Part shown: piece by piece, positions 1 through 7,037 of the stretch
How the letters are laid out: every line of letters starts with the position of its first letter
How positions within the stretch are numbered: position 1 is the stretch's first letter
Source of the DNA: Bacillota bacterium
GTDB lineage: Bacteria > Bacillota > Clostridia > UBA1381
Reading direction: 5' to 3'
Length of the DNA: 7,085 nt
Assembly (NCBI GenBank): GCA_021205715.1
Contig: JAJPXA010000234.1
Coordinates: 1-7,085, forward strand
Notes under the pieces: generated by a model
What the model saw: only the letters and a program-made list of their open reading frames with translations
Told to the model about the DNA's origin: nothing
Databases searched by the model: none
Made by a program: the position numbers and the translations under genes

Positions 1-554
1 GTGATTACGATACCTATACCGAATTCAAGGAGGCGGTTTCACAGCTGCAAAGCGAGGGTATGGAAAAAATGATAATAGACCTTCGCGACAATCCGGGCGG
101 AGATTTGGATATTGTATGCAGCATCGCGGATATGCTTTTGCCCGAGGGAACAATAACGTATATGGAATACAAGGACGGCACCCGAAAGGACTACACCTCC
201 GACGCGGAGTGCCTCGACATACCTATGGCGGTTCTGATAAACGAAAACAGCGCGAGCGCGTCCGAGGTTCTGACCGGAGCGTTGAGAGATTACGACGCGG
301 CGACGGTTATCGGTACAACAAGCTACGGCAAGGGTATTGTGCAGTCGGTTTACCCATTCGCGGACGGCTCGGGAATGTCCCTGACAATAGCGAAATATTA
401 TTCGCCGAACGGAACCTGTATCCACGGTGTCGGCATCGAGCCGGATATAACGGTTGAGCTATCCGAGGAATACGACGGATATTACGCGTCGTATGTGCCG
501 CGTGAGGATGACACTCAGCTCGCAAAGGCGGTTGAGGTTTTGAGTGAAAAATAG
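1..554 (+). CDS. S41 family C-terminal processing peptidase (CtpA/CtpB-like), C-terminal part
   Basis: This is a partial gene, open at the left edge; the first whole codon is at base 3 and 183 residues are visible, ending at TAG (552-554). It is the C-terminal half of the catalytic domain of a tail-specific serine peptidase. Seen directly: an LRDNPGG motif (visible residues 27-33), then NENSASASE with the probable nucleophile Ser85 (codon 255-257), then SYGKGIVQ with the general-base Lys110 (codon 330-332) and Gln114. The Ser-to-Lys distance of 25 residues and Lys-to-Gln of 4 match CtpB and E. coli Tsp/Prc. The GVGIEPDI segment near the end is also typical of the family. The N-terminal signal/membrane anchor and PDZ domain expected for this family would lie outside the window. 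Members usually act outside the cytoplasmic membrane, cutting proteins near their C-termini; the substrate here is unknown. The gene converges on the glycosyltransferase gene, so the two are not cotranscribed. Confidence 0.95.
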   Translation, partial: DYDTYTEFKEAVSQLQSEGMEKMIIDLRDNPGGDLDIVCSIADMLLPEGTITYMEYKDGTRKDYTSDAECLDIPMAVLINENSASASEVLTGALRDYDAATVIGTTSYGKGIVQSVYPFADGSGMSLTIAKYYSPNGTCIHGVGIEPDITVELSEEYDGYYASYVPREDDTQLAKAVEVLSEK

Positions 555-567
555 GCTTCGGCTTATT
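550..567. terminator. Small hairpin with UUCG loop shared by two convergent stop codons
   Basis: AATAGGC (550-556) pairs with GCTTATT (561-567) around a TTCG loop, giving a 7-pair stem with one G-U pair when read on the plus strand. C(UUCG)G is an unusually stable loop. The TAG stop of the peptidase lies in the left arm and the TAA stop of the glycosyltransferase (563-565, minus strand) in the right arm. Read on the minus strand the stem has an A-C mismatch but is followed by a short T run. It is a plausible weak bidirectional terminator; the stem is short and the U tracts are poor, so this is an inference from position and shape. Confidence 0.45.
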
Positions 568-2194
568 CAATACGCTTTGACAGCGATGTGTATTCATATT
601 CGGGTATATCCCGAACGCGTTTGTATAGCCTTATATTCATATCGCCTATCTGCGTGTTAAAATCGTAAATCTCCTCAAACGCGGACGCTATTCCCGTCTG
701 CGCTTCAAAGTCGTTCAGCGCCTCCTCGACAATCCTTTGACTGCCGTCGGCAAGATGCGTCTGCGCCGGCGACGCGGTCAAAACATAGTCGACCGCACCG
801 TAAGCGGTAAGGTCAAGATCGCGCGAGTCCACCTGCGGGAGCGACACAATATAATCCTCCCGCGTTTCCGCGACGCCCAATGACGACTCGGCGTTTCTTA
901 ACGCGTCCTCGTTCAAATCAAACGACGACGCGAGAACTCCGAGCGTTTCGCCCTCGCCTATGACCTCGTTAAGCTTCAGCTTCAGGTCAAGAACCGGATA
1001 CGCGTACTCGGTATACCGCGGCAGCATTGAAAAATTGGGTATCGGCGCGTAAATTTTAATATCCTGAATATTGCTCGGCTGGTCATACGGAATATACACA
1101 TTCACCGTATGCGCGGCAGCCAAAGCCGCCGCGGACACAAGCATCCATTCCTTTGTGATATTTTTTATAACGTAAATCGTAAGCATTATAATCGACGGAG
1201 TGTAAAGCAGCAAATGCTGCTGTCCGTGCGTTTGAGTCGCCATAAACGTGCAGGCGCACACTATCATTTGTATCCACATAAACAACGCCCGCGCGTCTTT
1301 CTTTTTAACCATTATCACACCGGACGCCGCCGCAAGAGCCAAAATATATACGACTCCGAAATAGCGCGTTATAAGTTTGAAATCGGTGGAAACGGCGAAC
1401 TTATAGTCCGAATACAGATTGGCGTAATCGGCAAGGAGTATGTTCACGGTGAAATCCCTAAAGCATAATATCAAAATCAAAGCCGAAGCCGCCGCCGTAA
1501 TCAGCGCGCCGTACCAAGGCTTTTTGTTTATTATGCAGTCGGCAAACATAGCCGTGATAAAAGACAGCGAAAAAAACGCGTACCATCTGCGCCAAATCAT
1601 AATAAGCACAAGCATAACGCCTATCGCGAAAAATTTCCACAGACTCGTTTTCGCGCCGTCCTTTTCGCCGTACCAATAAAAGCACAGCAAGCAGCCGATC
1701 ATACCGCCGACATCGGCAAAGCCGACAAACGCCGTAAATGTCAGCATAGGACACAAAAGCATAACAAGCGTCAGCGTAATTTCGGGTGCCTTGCCCATCT
1801 TCCTCGCGATGAGATATATAATAATCATAGACGGCACGAGATAAAGGTTTACGAGCGTTAATACGTAAACCAGCCGCGAGTTTCCGAATATGTGCATAAC
1901 CGCCGCCGACAACAGTCCGGCAGTGTAATTGTAATTCATACTGCCGATTGAGCCGTATAGGCTCTCAAAAATGTTCGGCATAAGCGCGCCGCTCTCAATT
2001 TGCTTCGCTATATCCCAATATGTCGCGCTGTCCCAAAAATAGATGTACTCGCTTTTTGTGATATAAATTACAGCCAAAATATTAAGCAGTGCAATCCATA
2101 CTCCGAAAAATATCACGCGCCAAGCGGTCGGAGAGATTGGTTTTGCTTCCGCCTTTTCCTCCTCGCTGTACATTACCAAGTCCTTGAATTTCAT
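563..2194 (-). CDS. Polytopic membrane glycosyltransferase, GT-C fold (GT39-like)
   Basis: A 543-residue membrane protein. After a charged cytoplasmic tail (residues 1-22) comes a first membrane helix (about 25-46), followed at once by FWDSATYWDIA (53-63). An acidic residue in the first external loop, here probably Asp55 with Asp61 nearby, is the hallmark of GT-C enzymes, which move sugars from polyprenyl-phosphate donors to acceptors on the outer membrane face. Further hydrophobic segments lie at about 107-130, 139-175, 186-200, 205-222, 228-245, 275-296, 304-320, 328-344 and 350-366. Residues from about 367 to 543 are hydrophilic and probably form an external C-terminal domain, as is common in GT39-like proteins. 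TQTHGQQH (320-327), just before a late helix, may be a family motif. The ATG at 2194 is preceded by AAAGGA 7 bases upstream. The gene follows the helicase gene by 39 bases with no obvious promoter, so it is probably cotranscribed with it. Donor and acceptor cannot be read from sequence. The membrane glycosyltransferase class is fairly secure; the exact family is not. Confidence 0.72.
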   Translation of the reverse strand: MKFKDLVMYSEEEKAEAKPISPTAWRVIFFGVWIALLNILAVIYITKSEYIYFWDSATYWDIAKQIESGALMPNIFESLYGSIGSMNYNYTAGLLSAAVMHIFGNSRLVYVLTLVNLYLVPSMIIIYLIARKMGKAPEITLTLVMLLCPMLTFTAFVGFADVGGMIGCLLCFYWYGEKDGAKTSLWKFFAIGVMLVLIMIWRRWYAFFSLSFITAMFADCIINKKPWYGALITAAASALILILCFRDFTVNILLADYANLYSDYKFAVSTDFKLITRYFGVVYILALAAASGVIMVKKKDARALFMWIQMIVCACTFMATQTHGQQHLLLYTPSIIMLTIYVIKNITKEWMLVSAAALAAAHTVNVYIPYDQPSNIQDIKIYAPIPNFSMLPRYTEYAYPVLDLKLKLNEVIGEGETLGVLASSFDLNEDALRNAESSLGVAETREDYIVSLPQVDSRDLDLTAYGAVDYVLTASPAQTHLADGSQRIVEEALNDFEAQTGIASAFEEIYDFNTQIGDMNIRLYKRVRDIPEYEYTSLSKRIE

Positions 2195-2200
2195 AGACGT

Positions 2201-2206
2201 ATCCTT
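2201..2206 (-). promoter_or_regulatory. Ribosome binding site of the membrane glycosyltransferase
   Basis: The minus strand reads AAAGGAT, then seven bases TACGTCT including part of the spacer, then ATG at 2194. It lies in the 39-base gap after the helicase stop codon and supports the start at 2194. No promoter-like hexamers are evident in this gap. Confidence 0.6.
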
Positions 2207-2233
2207 TCAAAAATCATTCGCGCTTTTTGCTTA

Positions 2234-5200
2234 TCATTCAAACAACGCCATTATTTCCTCATCGGTCAAATTCTTGAGCGTTTTATTGTTCGCCGTTATT
2301 ATATCATCGGCAAGCGCGCGCTTCTTATCCTGAAGCTTTAAAATCTTTTCCTCAATCGTTCCCTTTGACGCAAGGCGGATAACCTGCACCGCGCGTTTTT
2401 GCCCTATCCTGTAAGCGCGGTCGGATGCCTGGTCTGTGACCGCCGGATTCCACCACGGGTCGTAATGGATTACCATATCCGCGCCCGTTAAATTAAGGCC
2501 CGTTCCTCCCGCCTTTAAGGAAATAAGAAAAACATCCTTTTCGCCGGCATTGAATTTTTCCGCCGTTTCCGCGCGTGCGTTCGAGGGCGTTTTTCCGTCA
2601 AGATAGAAATACGAGATTCCCATTTTATCAAACTCTTTTTTTATTATATCCAGCATCGACGTAAACTGCGAAAAAATCAGCAGTCTGTGTCCGCCCGTCA
2701 ATGCGCTTTCGGTAATCTCAAGCAGCAAATTCAGCTTACCGCTGTCCTTTGCGTAATTCGCGTCGAAAAGCGACGGATGACAGCAAATCTGCCTCAGACG
2801 CATAAGCAGCGTCAATATGCGCATTTTGTCGGCACCCTCGCTTAAAAGCGACCGCGTTTCGCGTTTTGCCGTTTCCAAAAACGCCGCGTACATATTTTTC
2901 TGCGGCACGGTCAAATCCGCGTATATCGTTTCCTCGATTTTTTCCGGCAGCTCCGTCAAAACCTCCGATTTCATTCTGCGCATTATAAACGGCTTTATTT
3001 TTGACCGCAGCTCGCCCGCGCTCTCTCCGTTCCCGTCTTTCGATATCGGCACGGTGTAACGCGCGTTAAATTCGCGGTGGGAATAAAGATAGCCGGGCAT
3101 TATATAGTCGAATACCGACCACAGCTCCGAAAGCGAATTTTCAATCGGAGTGCCCGTTACAGCGAAACGGCATTCCGCGTTTATACGCTTTACCGCGTGA
3201 GCGTTAAGCGTTTTCTCGTTTTTTATATTCTGCGCCTCATCTATAAACATATATTTAAAACGCAGATTTTTGTACAACGCTATATCGCGGCGCAGCATCG
3301 GATATGAGGTTATTATAAACTCGTAATTTTCCGTATGCTTCAAAAGCTCCGTCCTTATCGGCTTCGCGCCGTCGATAATAAGCGACGCGGCGTCGGGAAT
3401 AAAGCGCGCAATCTCGTTTTGCCAATTATAGGTAATCGCGGACGGCGTTACTATGAGTGTAGGCGTTTCGGGACGCTCGCCGTGTATAAACGCGAGAACC
3501 TGTAAGGTCTTTCCCAAACCCATATCGTCCGCGAGTATACCGCCCAAGCCCATACAAGAAAGCTGCTTGAGCCAGAGTATTCCGCTTTTTTGATATTCGC
3601 GCAGAACCCCGTCAAGATTTTCGGGAATATTCGCCTTAACGTTTCGCATATCGTTTATGAAATTCTTAAAGCTGCTTTTCTGCTTCGCCGATTTAAGCGA
3701 GGCGAGATAAAGGGCGTAATTCTTCGAAACATATTTCCTTTCGTTATCTATATCGCTATCGGAAAAATCGAGAGCGGCGAGAATATCGAAAATCTCCGCG
3801 TTCTCATCCGTCGAAAAATCCAAAAATTTGCCGTCTTCAAATCGATAAAACGGCTTTTTCAGCTTAACCGCCGACAGTATTTCCGATATTTCCGCGCGCG
3901 AAAGATTGGTGTCAAAACCCACCTCGAGCAAATCCGTATCCTCGTTATATCCCACGAACGCGGTTATGCTTGTTTTTGCCGGCGAAAACAGCGCGTCAAA
4001 CGCTCCCGAGGTTTTCACCTCGGCAAGCTCCGACAAGACGCTCATTTTATTCTTCACAAATGAAAATATGCCCTCTCCGTTTTTCAGGCTGTATGTGCCC
4101 TTGGAATAATCAAATCCCGAAAAAACGTCAAGAACCTCTTTTTCCTTATTCATATCACGCAGAATTATTTTCTCGCCGTATTCCTCCTTCGCCGGCAGGC
4201 GAACGGCGACATCGCCGTAACGCGCAATAACAACCGCAGTAACCGCGTCCTTAACCGCGTCAAAATACACGCCGAAATCGGGCGCGTCGTCAATTATCAG
4301 CTCGTCAACACCCTGCGTTGTAACGCCGCGGCATTTTTTAAGCGCCGGAAGCGCGTATTTTGCGAACATTATTCTGCTGTCGTTTTTAAACGTAATTCGC
4401 GTGCGGTTCTGCTCCGCCAGCGCCTCATATATCGGCATATAGGTTCGCCGCCAGCCCTCGGTCGTATGGTATAAATTGCCGTCAAACAAGAACCATTCGC
4501 CGCTCGCGGTAAACGCGGTGCCTCTCTCGCTCACAAAAAGCGAAATATCGTCGCCCGTGGCGAAAATATCGATAAGTATATCCGGATCCTCCTCATACAC
4601 GCCCATATTCGAGCAGGGGACACCGTTAAACACAAGTGAAATATCGGAGGTCTTAATGTACGGAAAAAGTCTTGCCGCTGTCATTTCACCGAAAAGAGTC
4701 TGATATACCGCCTTTGAGTATATTCCGTTCCCCGTTGATTTGTCAAGATAGCTTTCGGCGAGTATCGAAAGTATTTCGGCGGTCGTGTCCGCGAACTTTG
4801 TAACATTCGGAACATAGGTGAGATTTTTGTCTATTTTGAATTTTTTTCCCTTTACACAGCATTCCAAAAAATTTTCAATACCGTTAAGCTCGCCGCCCGA
4901 CGCGGCGGTCAAAATCGATGCGCTGTACACGGCGCTGTTGTCGTTTATATTTACATACATTTTAAATTTAAGACGCGTTTCCTCTTTCGGGAGCGACATT
5001 GAAAAAAAGCTGTTGCAAAGCCTTGCCGCTATTCTGTCGTTTTCGTCGGAATAACCTCCGCCCTCCTCGATTTCAGCGCGGCGCTGACGCATAACCGCGA
5101 CTATATGCTTGCAGACGGTATGCATCGTTTGATTATACGGGCAAGTGCAAAAGCACTTGGTGATTTCACGGTCGTTAAATTCCACCTCAACGCTGTATAT

Positions 5201-5341
5201 TCCGCTGCCGTCGACAATAGCGGTAAGCAGATTATCCTCGCGGCGGCGCAGATGAACCCTGCCCTCTTTGAAATATTCCATTCCGCGCTTGTACACGGTA
5301 GGAGAACACGATGCCTTTATAAGCTTATCCGTAATTTTCAC
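2234..5341 (-). CDS. SWIM zinc-finger SNF2-family DEAD/DEAH-like helicase
   Basis: A 1035-residue ATP-dependent DNA translocase of the SNF2 group in superfamily 2. The N-terminus carries a SWIM zinc finger, CxC...CxH: Cys65, Cys67, Cys77, His79. Residues of about 100-570 resemble the variable 'bacterial SNF2 helicase-associated' region found between SWIM and motor. The motor starts near 585: Walker A DDMGLGKT with Lys611, Walker B DEAQ at 701-704, GTPIEN at 730-735, the C-terminal lobe with SLKAGGTGLNL near 941-951, and motif VI DQASDRAYRIGQ at 970-981 with the arginine finger region. All motor motifs are intact, so the enzyme should be active. Length fits clostridial relatives. The start is GTG at 5341-5339: an in-frame TAG sits directly upstream, and GGAGGGG lies 8 bases before it. 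Relatives are thought to remodel protein-DNA complexes or recycle RNA polymerase (as RapA does), but the role of SWIM-type members is poorly known. It has its own promoter and probably heads a unit with the downstream glycosyltransferase. Confidence 0.95.
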   Translation of the reverse strand: MKITDKLIKASCSPTVYKRGMEYFKEGRVHLRRREDNLLTAIVDGSGIYSVEVEFNDREITKCFCTCPYNQTMHTVCKHIVAVMRQRRAEIEEGGGYSDENDRIAARLCNSFFSMSLPKEETRLKFKMYVNINDNSAVYSASILTAASGGELNGIENFLECCVKGKKFKIDKNLTYVPNVTKFADTTAEILSILAESYLDKSTGNGIYSKAVYQTLFGEMTAARLFPYIKTSDISLVFNGVPCSNMGVYEEDPDILIDIFATGDDISLFVSERGTAFTASGEWFLFDGNLYHTTEGWRRTYMPIYEALAEQNRTRITFKNDSRIMFAKYALPALKKCRGVTTQGVDELIIDDAPDFGVYFDAVKDAVTAVVIARYGDVAVRLPAKEEYGEKIILRDMNKEKEVLDVFSGFDYSKGTYSLKNGEGIFSFVKNKMSVLSELAEVKTSGAFDALFSPAKTSITAFVGYNEDTDLLEVGFDTNLSRAEISEILSAVKLKKPFYRFEDGKFLDFSTDENAEIFDILAALDFSDSDIDNERKYVSKNYALYLASLKSAKQKSSFKNFINDMRNVKANIPENLDGVLREYQKSGILWLKQLSCMGLGGILADDMGLGKTLQVLAFIHGERPETPTLIVTPSAITYNWQNEIARFIPDAASLIIDGAKPIRTELLKHTENYEFIITSYPMLRRDIALYKNLRFKYMFIDEAQNIKNEKTLNAHAVKRINAECRFAVTGTPIENSLSELWSVFDYIMPGYLYSHREFNARYTVPISKDGNGESAGELRSKIKPFIMRRMKSEVLTELPEKIEETIYADLTVPQKNMYAAFLETAKRETRSLLSEGADKMRILTLLMRLRQICCHPSLFDANYAKDSGKLNLLLEITESALTGGHRLLIFSQFTSMLDIIKKEFDKMGISYFYLDGKTPSNARAETAEKFNAGEKDVFLISLKAGGTGLNLTGADMVIHYDPWWNPAVTDQASDRAYRIGQKRAVQVIRLASKGTIEEKILKLQDKKRALADDIITANNKTLKNLTDEEIMALFE

Positions 5342-5349
5342 CTAATCGT

Positions 5350-5356
5350 CCCCTCC
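5350..5356 (-). promoter_or_regulatory. Ribosome binding site fixing the GTG start of the SNF2 helicase
   Basis: The minus strand reads GGAGGGG, then an 8-base spacer ACGATTAG, then GTG. The last three spacer bases are an in-frame TAG, so no upstream extension of the helicase is possible. The next ATG is codon 21, far from any comparable site, so GTG at 5341 is the supported start. Confidence 0.85.
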
Positions 5357-5382
5357 GTTAAAAAGTTTTATCGTATCAGATA

Positions 5383-5411
5383 ATTATACCATACAAAAGC
5401 AAAAAAGGCAA
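5383..5411 (-). promoter_or_regulatory. Sigma-A-type promoter for the helicase-glycosyltransferase unit
   Basis: On the minus strand a -35 box TTGCCT (5411-5406) is separated by exactly 17 bases from a perfect -10 box TATAAT (5388-5383). TG at 5391-5390 makes an extended -10. Transcription would start near 5376, giving a leader of about 35 bases that contains the GGAGGGG site. Directly upstream (5412-5430) the DNA is nearly pure A/T, including the inverted repeat AAATTTA-CA-TAAATTT (5414-5429), which could act as an UP element or an operator. Box match and spacing are seen; activity is inferred. Confidence 0.8.
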
Positions 5412-5413
5412 TT

Positions 5414-5429
5414 AAATTTACATAAATTT
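5414..5429. repeat. A/T-only inverted repeat upstream of the helicase promoter
   Basis: AAATTTA (5414-5420) and TAAATTT (5423-5429) are exact inverted repeats separated by CA. The element sits immediately upstream of the -35 box and 24 bases downstream of the peptidase stop codon. It could be a UP-like element, a binding site for a dimeric regulator, or a remnant of a weak terminator for aroQ-pepP. A 7-pair A-T stem with a 2-base loop is a poor terminator, so I favour a DNA-level role, with low certainty. Confidence 0.4.
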
Positions 5430-5452
5430 TTCAAGTAAAGGACGCGCGTAAA

Positions 5453-6505
5453 TTACAGTTCAATAAGCTCTTTGGGCGAAGCCGCGAGATTTCTCGCTCT
5501 GCCGTTTTCCATCACCGTCATATCCTCTATTCTCACGCCGCCCATACCGTCGATATATATTCCCGGCTCCACGGTAAAAATATTGCCGTCCTTTACCGTG
5601 TCGCCGCTTTTGGGCGATAAAACGGGATTTTCGTGAATTTCTATACCCACGCTGTGACCCAGGCTGTGACCGAAATTTTTGCCGTAACCGGCATCGGATA
5701 TAATCTTGCGCGATACCGCGTCGACCGCGGCGCATTTTTTTCCGGTTTCAAGCGCGTCAAGCCCCGCGAGCTGCGCCTTTAAAACTACATCGTAAATCTC
5801 TCTCTGCCAATCGGCGGCTTTGCCGACGACAACCGTTCTCGTCATATCGGAGCAGTAGCCGTTAAACACGCATCCGAAATCAAGCGTCAAAAAATCGCCG
5901 TTCTCGATAACCTTATCGCTCGCCGTGCCGTGAGGCATAGCCGAGCGTTCGCCCGACGCGGCTATCGTCGCAAACGACAGCGCGGACGCGCCCTGCTTTT
6001 TCATAAAATACTCAAGCTCCAGCGCAACCTCCTTTTCCGTGCGTCCGGCTTTTATATATGTTAAAATATGCTCGAATGCGCGGTCGCCTATCGCTTCCGC
6101 CGTCGCGAGCTTTTCAATCTCGTTCTTATCCTTTATTTTCCTCGGTTCATCGATATTTTTCTGCATCAGCACAAGCTCTTGATTATTCGAAATTCTTTTT
6201 TCGAAGCGATTATACTCCTTAACGCTCATATGCTCTTCCTCAAAGCCTACAGCGCGCTCGTCCGCTTTCTTAAACAGCTCTTCAAATCCCTTTGATATAT
6301 CGTGCAGCTCAAAATCCGGCGCTTCCTCCGCCGCCTGAATTGTATAACGCGAATCCGTTATTATATAGCTTTTGTTATGCGTTATAAAAAGATACGCGTC
6401 GGCGCTTGTAAACCCGCTGTAATAAAAAATATTCGGGTACGACGAAATCAGCACCGCCTCATCCTCGGCAATGCTTCCCAAAAGTCTGTCAATTCTGTCC
6501 CTCAT
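5453..6505 (-). CDS. M24B family metallopeptidase (Xaa-Pro aminopeptidase-like)
   Basis: A 350-residue cytoplasmic peptidase of the pita-bread fold, the family that removes N-terminal residues preceding proline. The N-terminal creatinase-like domain covers about residues 1-125 and the catalytic domain about 130-350. The five metal ligands are all present: Asp209 (LDFGC), Asp220 (CSDMTRT), His284 (GHSLGHSVG), Glu313 (TVEPG) and Glu327 (RIED). His280 and His291 match the extra active-site histidines of E. coli PepP. The length is that of the short Firmicute forms (B. subtilis YqhT type), shorter than E. coli PepP. The start is ATG at 6505-6503 with GGAGG 9 bases upstream, inside the end of aroQ; the MRDRIDRLL N-terminus fits the family. 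An in-frame TTG at 6580 would add 25 unconserved residues and is not used. The gene overlaps aroQ by 17 bases, which implies cotranscription and probably translational coupling. The substrate (Xaa-Pro peptides versus other dipeptides) is inferred from the family. Confidence 0.93.
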   Translation of the reverse strand: MRDRIDRLLGSIAEDEAVLISSYPNIFYYSGFTSADAYLFITHNKSYIITDSRYTIQAAEEAPDFELHDISKGFEELFKKADERAVGFEEEHMSVKEYNRFEKRISNNQELVLMQKNIDEPRKIKDKNEIEKLATAEAIGDRAFEHILTYIKAGRTEKEVALELEYFMKKQGASALSFATIAASGERSAMPHGTASDKVIENGDFLTLDFGCVFNGYCSDMTRTVVVGKAADWQREIYDVVLKAQLAGLDALETGKKCAAVDAVSRKIISDAGYGKNFGHSLGHSVGIEIHENPVLSPKSGDTVKDGNIFTVEPGIYIDGMGGVRIEDMTVMENGRARNLAASPKELIEL

Positions 6506-6926
6506 CGCAAAGCGCCTCCAGTGCAAGCTCGTAGCCCTTAAATCCCAATCCGCATATCTGCCCGATGCATTCCGGCACAATCACGGATTTATGGCGAAAC
6601 TCCTCGCGTTTATGAATATTCGATATATGAACCTCGATAACGCGCATTTTCACAGACGCGAACGCGTCGCGTATGGCATATGAATAATGCGTAAACGCGC
6701 CGGGGTTTATGATGATGCCCGCGTATTTGCCGTAGGCGTTATGAATCGCGTTTACAATCTCGCCCTCGATATTGCTTTGAAAAAAATCAACCTCAACACC
6801 AAGCTCCGACGCCTTTTTGCGGATGTTGTTCTCCAAATCCGCAAGCGTGGCGCTCCCGTAAATCCCCGGCTCCCTCATACCGAGCAGATTTAAATTAACA
6901 CCGTTTATAACCAAATATTTATCCAT
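6489..6926 (-). CDS. aroQ: Type II 3-dehydroquinate dehydratase
   Basis: A 145-residue cytoplasmic enzyme catalysing the third step of the shikimate pathway, the trans-elimination of water from 3-dehydroquinate to give 3-dehydroshikimate. It normally forms a dodecamer. Motifs seen: VNLNLLGMREPGIYG (10-24) with the active-site Arg18 and catalytic Tyr23 on the flexible lid; the FFQSNIEGE strand (48-56); INPGAFTHYS (73-82) with Asn74 and His80; and EVHISNIHKREEFRHKS (98-114) with catalytic His100, Ser102 and Arg111. Length is normal for the family. The usual NGPNLN reads NGVNLN here (Val10 in place of Pro), a mild departure outside the catalytic residues. The ATG at 6926 has GAGG 8 bases upstream. 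The stop TGA (6491-6489) lies inside the next gene, the M24 peptidase, repeating the aroQ-peptidase order known as yqhS-yqhT in B. subtilis. Other shikimate genes are not in the window. Confidence 0.97.
   Translation of the reverse strand: MDKYLVINGVNLNLLGMREPGIYGSATLADLENNIRKKASELGVEVDFFQSNIEGEIVNAIHNAYGKYAGIIINPGAFTHYSYAIRDAFASVKMRVIEVHISNIHKREEFRHKSVIVPECIGQICGLGFKGYELALEALCDEGQN
6515..6519 (-). promoter_or_regulatory. Ribosome binding site of the M24 peptidase, inside aroQ
   Basis: The minus strand reads GGAGG, then CGCTTTGCG, then ATG at 6505. The site lies within the last codons of aroQ, so ribosomes finishing aroQ pass directly over it. It decides the peptidase start in favour of 6505. 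Confidence 0.8.
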
Positions 6927-6952
6927 ATTATCAGCCTCTTTCCTTTTCTTAT

Positions 6953-6981
6953 ATAATACAACATTTTCCCCTAAAGCGCAA
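6953..6981 (-). promoter_or_regulatory. Sigma-A-type promoter for aroQ-peptidase
   Basis: On the minus strand a -35-like TTGCGC (6981-6976) stands 17 bases from a -10 box TATTAT (6958-6953). Transcription would start near 6946, giving a leader of about 20 bases with the GAGG site (6935-6938) before the aroQ ATG. No riboswitch or T-box could fit in so short a leader. The -35 match is partial, so confidence is moderate. Confidence 0.65.
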
Positions 6982-7037
6982 GTGTAAATACAAAAAATAC
7001 GATATAGATAAATTTGGGTTTAGGTGCGTTTTTTCTC

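Noticed and set aside
39..457. Alternative plus-frame and antisense open frames across the S41 peptidase
   Set aside because: The frame starting at base 3 carries the Ser, Lys and Gln of the S41 active site at the correct spacing, so the others are shadows.
1083..1754. Several open frames on both strands within the glycosyltransferase gene
   Set aside because: All are contained in the larger coherent membrane-protein frame; their translations show no domain, and none has linked expression signals.
3590..4063. Plus-strand open frame of 157 codons inside the helicase gene
   Set aside because: It lies fully antisense to a helicase with all motifs intact, and its basic, motif-free translation is what a shadow frame of such codons gives.
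5406..5450. Intrinsic terminator after the M24 peptidase
   Set aside because: The only inverted repeat is A/T-only with a 2-base loop, and the following T run overlaps the helicase -35 and spacer region. A promoter reading explains the sequence better.
6506..6580. Extension of the M24 peptidase to an in-frame TTG at 6580, giving 375 residues
   Set aside because: The extra 25 residues are antisense-like sequence from a different reading frame of aroQ, do not resemble the family, and lack a better ribosome site. GGAGG stands 9 bases before the ATG at 6505.
6982..7037. Possible small gene or riboswitch upstream of aroQ
   Set aside because: The stretch is short and A/T-rich, without a ribosome site plus open frame or a recognisable aptamer, and it lies upstream of the inferred transcription start.
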